Shown piece after piece: positions 33,439-36,250 of a DNA stretch of 36,250 nt. The notes under the pieces are model-generated. The model saw nothing but the letters and a program-made list of their open reading frames with translations, was not told where the DNA came from and did no database searches. The stretch's first letter is position 1; each line of letters starts with the position of its first letter. The translations under genes and the position numbers were made by a program. This DNA is from an uncultured Phocaeicola sp. (GTDB lineage Bacteria > Bacteroidota > Bacteroidia > Bacteroidales > Bacteroidaceae): contig CALUJE010000028.1 in assembly GCA_944320885.1 (NCBI GenBank), positions 1 through 36,250 of the forward strand. Direction: 5' to 3'.

Positions 33439-33720
33439 CTATACCATCCTTGTAATAAAAATCTGGTTCTCGAATCGTTCCTGTCCGTTCTTGTCGGTGA
33501 ATCGTCTTTGGCGGATGGTTCCCTGCATGCGGTGCGTCACCGAAGTGTCAAAGTCGGTACACTGGGCAGCCATGTCGCCCGTCATTTCGGCATAAAATTC
33601 GTCTATTCCGTTCGAGAGTACGAATCCTTTTGAGTAGAACACCCGGTTCTGTCCCTGACTGTCGGTGTAGGGTCGGCTCTGGAGCGGCCGTTGCTCAATG
33701 ATGGTAACAAATAATTCCAT
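33439..33720 (-). CDS. Small putative OB-fold protein
   Basis: A 93-residue soluble protein of unknown family. It is strand-rich: MELFVTIIEQRPLQSRPYTDSQGQNRVFYSKGFVLSNG ..., then RMQGTIRQRRFTDKNGQERFENQIFITRMV. The paired TDSQGQNRVF and TDKNGQERFENQ turns, with basic and aromatic residues on strands, resemble a single-strand-DNA-binding OB fold, but this is a fold-level guess. Its position at the head of a cassette with a primase would suit an SSB-like partner. It has its own promoter (-7 element at 33818-33825) and a roughly 90-base leader with a hairpin. The repeat spacer at 33170-33430 separates it from the 104-residue gene. Confidence 0.6.
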   Translation of the reverse strand: MELFVTIIEQRPLQSRPYTDSQGQNRVFYSKGFVLSNGIDEFYAEMTGDMAAQCTDFDTSVTHRMQGTIRQRRFTDKNGQERFENQIFITRMV

Positions 33721-33770
33721 ATGTCTTTTTTTGATGGTTAAGAGGTTGGAGGCGGCAATATGCGAGCCCC

Positions 33771-33813
33771 CGCAGACTCCGTGCGATGCATATCTTTTCG
33801 GTGGAGGTCTGCG
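33771..33813 (-). promoter_or_regulatory. Leader hairpin before the OB-fold gene
   Basis: CGCAGACTCC at 33771-33780 and GGAGGTCTGCG at 33803-33813 form a near-perfect inverted repeat at the 5' end of the predicted transcript, enclosing a further ATGCAT palindrome. It may stabilise or regulate the mRNA; no known riboswitch was recognised. Confidence 0.35.
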
Positions 33814-33817
33814 TTGA

Positions 33818-33825
33818 CAAAGGTA
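33818..33825 (-). promoter_or_regulatory. -7 promoter element of the OB-fold gene
   Basis: TACCTTTG on the minus strand, an exact TAnnTTTG match, located between the rloB terminator hairpin (33845-33876) and the gene start at 33720. Confidence 0.55.
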
Positions 33826-33844
33826 GGAGGGTGGGAAATAAAAA

Positions 33845-33876
33845 ACCTGCTACGTAGTACGTACGGTGTAGCAGGT
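33845..33876 (-). terminator. Intrinsic terminator after rloB
   Basis: A 9-bp stem (ACCTGCTAC 33845-33853, GTAGCAGGT 33868-33876) with a T run in the minus direction, 44 bases after the rloB stop. The loop holds overlapping TACGTA and GTACGTAC palindromes. Confidence 0.75.
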
Positions 33877-33919
33877 ATGGGGTGTGTGAAATGATTCTTG
33901 CGGGTGTGAGGGGAGGAGG

Positions 33920-34546
33920 TTATTCTTTAATGTTGAGAGCTTGCATGAAATGGCACATTTCGCTATATGACACATCGTCACTATCAGTATTGTCACGGTT
34001 CTGGAGTGAGTGTTGGGCATTGGTTACGGCCGTTTCAAGATTGCCTCCTTGTGCTTTCAGCTTTTCGTGCAGGCTTCCCTTGCTTCTGAAAAAGTTTTCG
34101 TGCTTCTGATAGTCAGGTACATATTTATGCAGGTAGTTTTCCACTTCAGCATATGAGCCGAAATGCCTTGTCAGGTAGTCGAAATAATAAATAAACCACA
34201 CTTCCATGCACCGTTTGTTTTCTATGAAGTGCACGTAGCAATCAATGCCCTTGCTTTTCTTTATGAAATGTTGTCATGATATTTTGTTTTCAGTTTTTCA
34301 TATTTTGTTTTTTCGGTCAGTCCTCCCTTATTGTCCATGTCTATGAGGCAATACACCTCGTCACGTCCTTCATTAATCGCTTTTTCTATGGCTTTTTCCA
34401 GTTCGTTAAGGTTTGAAGCCTTTACGCCCAGTTGTTGGGGCAGAATCTGAAAATCATTACCGGCGAGTGCGCGTAATGATTCTATATAATATTTTTTCGG
34501 TTATTCCTTCGCCAATGACGGCTATGGCTTTTCGTAATGTTTTCAT
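33920..34546 (-). pseudogene. RloB-like TOPRIM protein gene with two compensating frameshifts
   Basis: The ATG at 34546, four bases after the ATPase stop, starts MKTLRKAIAVIGEGITEK, then the frame breaks at the A6 run (plus-strand T6 at 34492-34497). Removing one A restores KYYIESLRALAGNDFQILPQ and later EVYCLIDMDNKGG, down to a stop at 34261-34263. A second shift of opposite sign near 34259-34275 leads into KSKGIDCYVHFIENKRCMEVWFIYYF and on to the stop at 33920. The combined length is 627 bases, or 208 residues, normal for RloB. The GEGITE and DMD motifs fit the TOPRIM acidic residues, and the FIENKRCMEVW segment fits the RloB C-terminal signature. RloB partners RloA-type ATPases in phage-defence modules. 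As read, no full-length protein is made; sequence error at the homopolymers is the main alternative. Confidence 0.8.
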
Positions 34547-34550
34547 ATCG

Positions 34551-35798
34551 TTATTCCTCCCAGATGAGTGTTGAACCCAGATGTGGTTTTGCTCCCAGCT
34601 TGCCTATGCGGTATGCATTTTCGAGCGATACGTTTTTGTGCAATCCCAGCGATGAAGCGCGGTATAGCAGCGTTTCGGCCGTTTTGCGTTCTTTCTCGGT
34701 AAACCATACCATGTCACGCCTTATCATCCACTCTTCCGAGAGCAGGCTCAGGTTGTGGGTGGTGCAGATAAGTTGTGCGCGGTTGGGCGTTTCGAGCATC
34801 ATTTTCAGGTAGTGCACCAGCAGGTCATAATGCAGGCAATCTTCTATTTCGTCTTTGAGGCATACGCTCTCGCTCTTCTTCAGGTCGAACAGCATTCGTG
34901 CCAGGCGGAAATACATGAGTGTTCCGCGCGACTCCATTCCTGAAGCAATGGTAAACGAGTGGCCATCGGCCTTATGCTTGAAGAGTATTTCGGTGCGTGT
35001 CGTCATTTTTCGTATTAAATCCTCATCAAGTCCGTTAAGTTTCATTTCGTCAATCATCTGTTCGGGCAGATCCACGCGTATCAGGTCAAAGTCGGTGATG
35101 TTGATGTCGGCCTTGTTGAGCATTTCAATAATCATAGCCTTGAGTGGCGGGTTGGCCTGTGCCTCGCGTGCTATATCGTATATGTCGTCATGTTCTCTGT
35201 CTTTGTGCACGCATTGTTTTATCCATCCGTAGAGTTCGTTCAGCAGAGGGATGTCAATGCTTGTCTTGTTGAGGGTAGCAAGCACCGTATGGTTGGGCAA
35301 CGTGTTTGTTTTCAGCTGGTATCGTTCGTTTGTTTTTACGTTGACGGTACTTCCGAAGCTGATTTCTCCCTTTTCGTTCCGTTCATAGAGCTTTGAGAGC
35401 ACACCGGCGGGTGTGGTATACATCATTTGCTCACGTATGATTTTCGTTTCGTTGTATTCCACGTTATATTCATATCTCCGTCCCAGTGCCCAGAATACGA
35501 TTCCCAGCCGGGTAGGTTCGCCTTTGCGCAGGGCAAACGGGTTGTAGAAGGGGATGGGTGTGTGCTCTTCGCGCTGAGGTTTGAACAGGAGGTTCCATAT
35601 GGTCTGTATGGTGAGCAGCACGTTGGTCTTTCCAGAAGCGTTGGCCCCGTAGAGCAGAATGAGTTTGAGGAGGCGAAGACCTGGCTTCACCTCCACACTT
35701 ACACTCTCAAGGTTGGTCTTGTCGGAGGTGGCTACGAATGAAATCACCTGAGGTGCACCTATTGAGAGATGATTATCTATAGAAAGTTGTTGAATCAT
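34551..35798 (-). CDS. RloA-like AAA15/OLD-type ATPase, likely phage-defence component
   Basis: A 415-residue ATPase of the ABC/AAA15 group. It starts MIQQLSIDNHLSIGAPQVISF, the usual first strand of this family; the Walker A is GANASGKT at residues 51-58; the Walker B-like KDEIEDCLHYDLLVHYL is near residues 315-335 with the D-E pair; the H-loop follows in LICTTHNLSLL. Between the two halves lies a coiled/helical insertion. The C terminus (LENAYRIGKLGAKPHLGSTLIWEE) is characteristic of the AAA15 ATPases found next to RloB. Here the RloB-like gene starts four bases after the stop, forming the two-gene operon seen in RloAB and AbiL-type abortive-infection systems. The phage-defence role is family inference. 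Promoter TTG-N20-TATTTTTG (35829-35859). The gene is intact while its partner is frameshifted. Confidence 0.85.
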   Translation of the reverse strand: MIQQLSIDNHLSIGAPQVISFVATSDKTNLESVSVEVKPGLRLLKLILLYGANASGKTNVLLTIQTIWNLLFKPQREEHTPIPFYNPFALRKGEPTRLGIVFWALGRRYEYNVEYNETKIIREQMMYTTPAGVLSKLYERNEKGEISFGSTVNVKTNERYQLKTNTLPNHTVLATLNKTSIDIPLLNELYGWIKQCVHKDREHDDIYDIAREAQANPPLKAMIIEMLNKADINITDFDLIRVDLPEQMIDEMKLNGLDEDLIRKMTTRTEILFKHKADGHSFTIASGMESRGTLMYFRLARMLFDLKKSESVCLKDEIEDCLHYDLLVHYLKMMLETPNRAQLICTTHNLSLLSEEWMIRRDMVWFTEKERKTAETLLYRASSLGLHKNVSLENAYRIGKLGAKPHLGSTLIWEE

Positions 35799-35828
35799 GG
35801 TGTGGGGGCATTTTTAGTAAGTTTTCTA

Positions 35829-35859
35829 CAAAAATACAGGTTATATTTTTATAAAACAA
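35829..35859 (-). promoter_or_regulatory. Promoter of the rloA-rloB operon
   Basis: On the minus strand, TTG (35857-35859) and TATTTTTG (35829-35836) are separated by 20 bases, matching the Bacteroidota -33/-7 layout. Transcription would start near 35822 and leave a leader of about 25 bases. Confidence 0.65.
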
Positions 35860-35950
35860 TATTCGAGGCGTAAATGGATGTTGTTTTCTTCCGTTTTTTA
35901 GATTTTACTTTTTTAGGTGGCCTGTATTTTTCTTTTTCCATGCAAATTTT

Positions 35951-36250
35951 CAGACTCACGTCGACATCACTTCTCGTGTCCGCACTCCATGTCTATGTAA
36001 TACTTTTTGAGATTACCAAATATTTGACATCATTTCGACATCATTTTTTTAGGTTCAGACTCACGTCGACATCACTTTTAGCGTCCGCACTTCGTGTCTG
36101 TATAATAGATTTTTTGATATTACCAAATATTTGACATCATTTCGACATCATTTTTTTAGGTTCAGACTCACGTCGACATCACTTTTAGCGTCCGCACTTC
36201 GTGTCTGTATAATAGATTTTTTGATATTACCAAATATTTGACATCATTTC
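35951..36250. repeat. Tandem array of 105-107-bp repeats, cut by the window edge
   Basis: Three head-to-tail units begin CAGACTCACGTCGACATCAC at 35951, 36056 and 36163. Unit 1 is 105 bp and has diverged; unit 2 is 107 bp; unit 3 is identical to unit 2 over the 88 bases visible. Each unit holds three GACATCA motifs (one followed by CTT, two by TTT), an ATATTTGACATC stretch and a T run. The units do not keep a reading frame (105 versus 107), and there are no variable spacers, so this is neither coding nor CRISPR. The array lies upstream of the rloA promoter; 35800-35950 otherwise shows only AT-rich DNA. Confidence 0.9.

Noticed and set aside
29878..33720. Complete prophage or integrative element
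   Set aside because: No integrase, capsid, terminase, relaxase or flanking att repeats are visible within the window.
33920..34234. A complete 104-residue gene starting at GTG 34234
   Set aside because: The sequence continues the RloB-like protein of the upstream frames, and the GTG falls in its middle; it is the 3' part of a frameshifted gene.
35874..36134. Reading frame running through the tandem repeats (RLTSTSLL repeats)
   Set aside because: Repeat units of 105 and 107 bp do not preserve one frame, and the frame ends within unit 2; the repetition in the peptide is a by-product of the DNA repeat.
35951..36250. CRISPR array
   Set aside because: Units are contiguous and nearly identical along their full length, with no variable spacers; no cas genes in the window.

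Overview
The window is chromosomal DNA of a gut-type Bacteroidales bacterium, most likely Bacteroides or Phocaeicola. The evidence is lineage-typical proteins (DUF4421, a transglutaminase-like lipoprotein, secreted C1B peptidase, BT4734/VirE-N primase), an epimerase-type threonine dehydrogenase, and the Bacteroidota -7 promoter element TAnnTTTG in front of nearly every gene that starts a transcription unit. Species assignment is inference.

Left and centre (1-29.8 kb) are mostly core genes. The window opens on the 3' end of a 5S rRNA with its terminator, followed by an MscS channel, a secreted GH29 alpha-L-fucosidase and a large transglutaminase-like lipoprotein (minus). Next come DsbD with a UPF0597/CyuA-like Fe-S enzyme, a WCGPC thioredoxin-fold protein (minus), the divergent threonine-degradation pair tdh/kbl, a glycine-zipper OmpA-like lipoprotein (minus), proS, the ppk1-ppx polyphosphate pair (minus), a 1478-residue TamB (minus) and a secreted bleomycin-hydrolase-type peptidase. 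A minus-strand run of a Gfo/Idh/MocA oxidoreductase, a DUF4421 barrel and a NimA-like flavoprotein follows, then a divergent polytopic membrane protein. Two gaps near 5.6-6.0 kb and 9.5-9.95 kb hold promoter/terminator pairs that could define small RNAs. The second also holds a 187-bp element with long terminal inverted repeats.

The right end (29.9-36.25 kb) looks accessory. A minus-strand cassette encodes a small putative OB-fold protein, an unknown 104-residue protein, an 813-residue primase/P-loop protein and a DUF5675 protein. It is interrupted by a repeat-rich spacer, and the primase gene carries an in-frame palindromic low-complexity insertion. Beyond it lies a two-gene module: an OLD/AAA15-type ATPase (RloA-like) followed by a RloB-like TOPRIM gene. 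RloA/RloB-type pairs, including AbiL-like systems, belong to phage defence. The TOPRIM gene is broken by two single-base indels that cancel each other, so both protein ends remain recognisable. Upstream of the ATPase the window ends inside a tandem array of 105-107-bp repeats.

The most interesting structures are the frameshifted RloB gene with its repeat-flanked operon, the spacer at 33.2-33.4 kb in which two repeat copies carry different palindromes at the same position, the candidate small RNAs, and TamB's lack of a usable start codon upstream of its membrane anchor. No complete integrase, transposase, CRISPR array or tRNA was seen.
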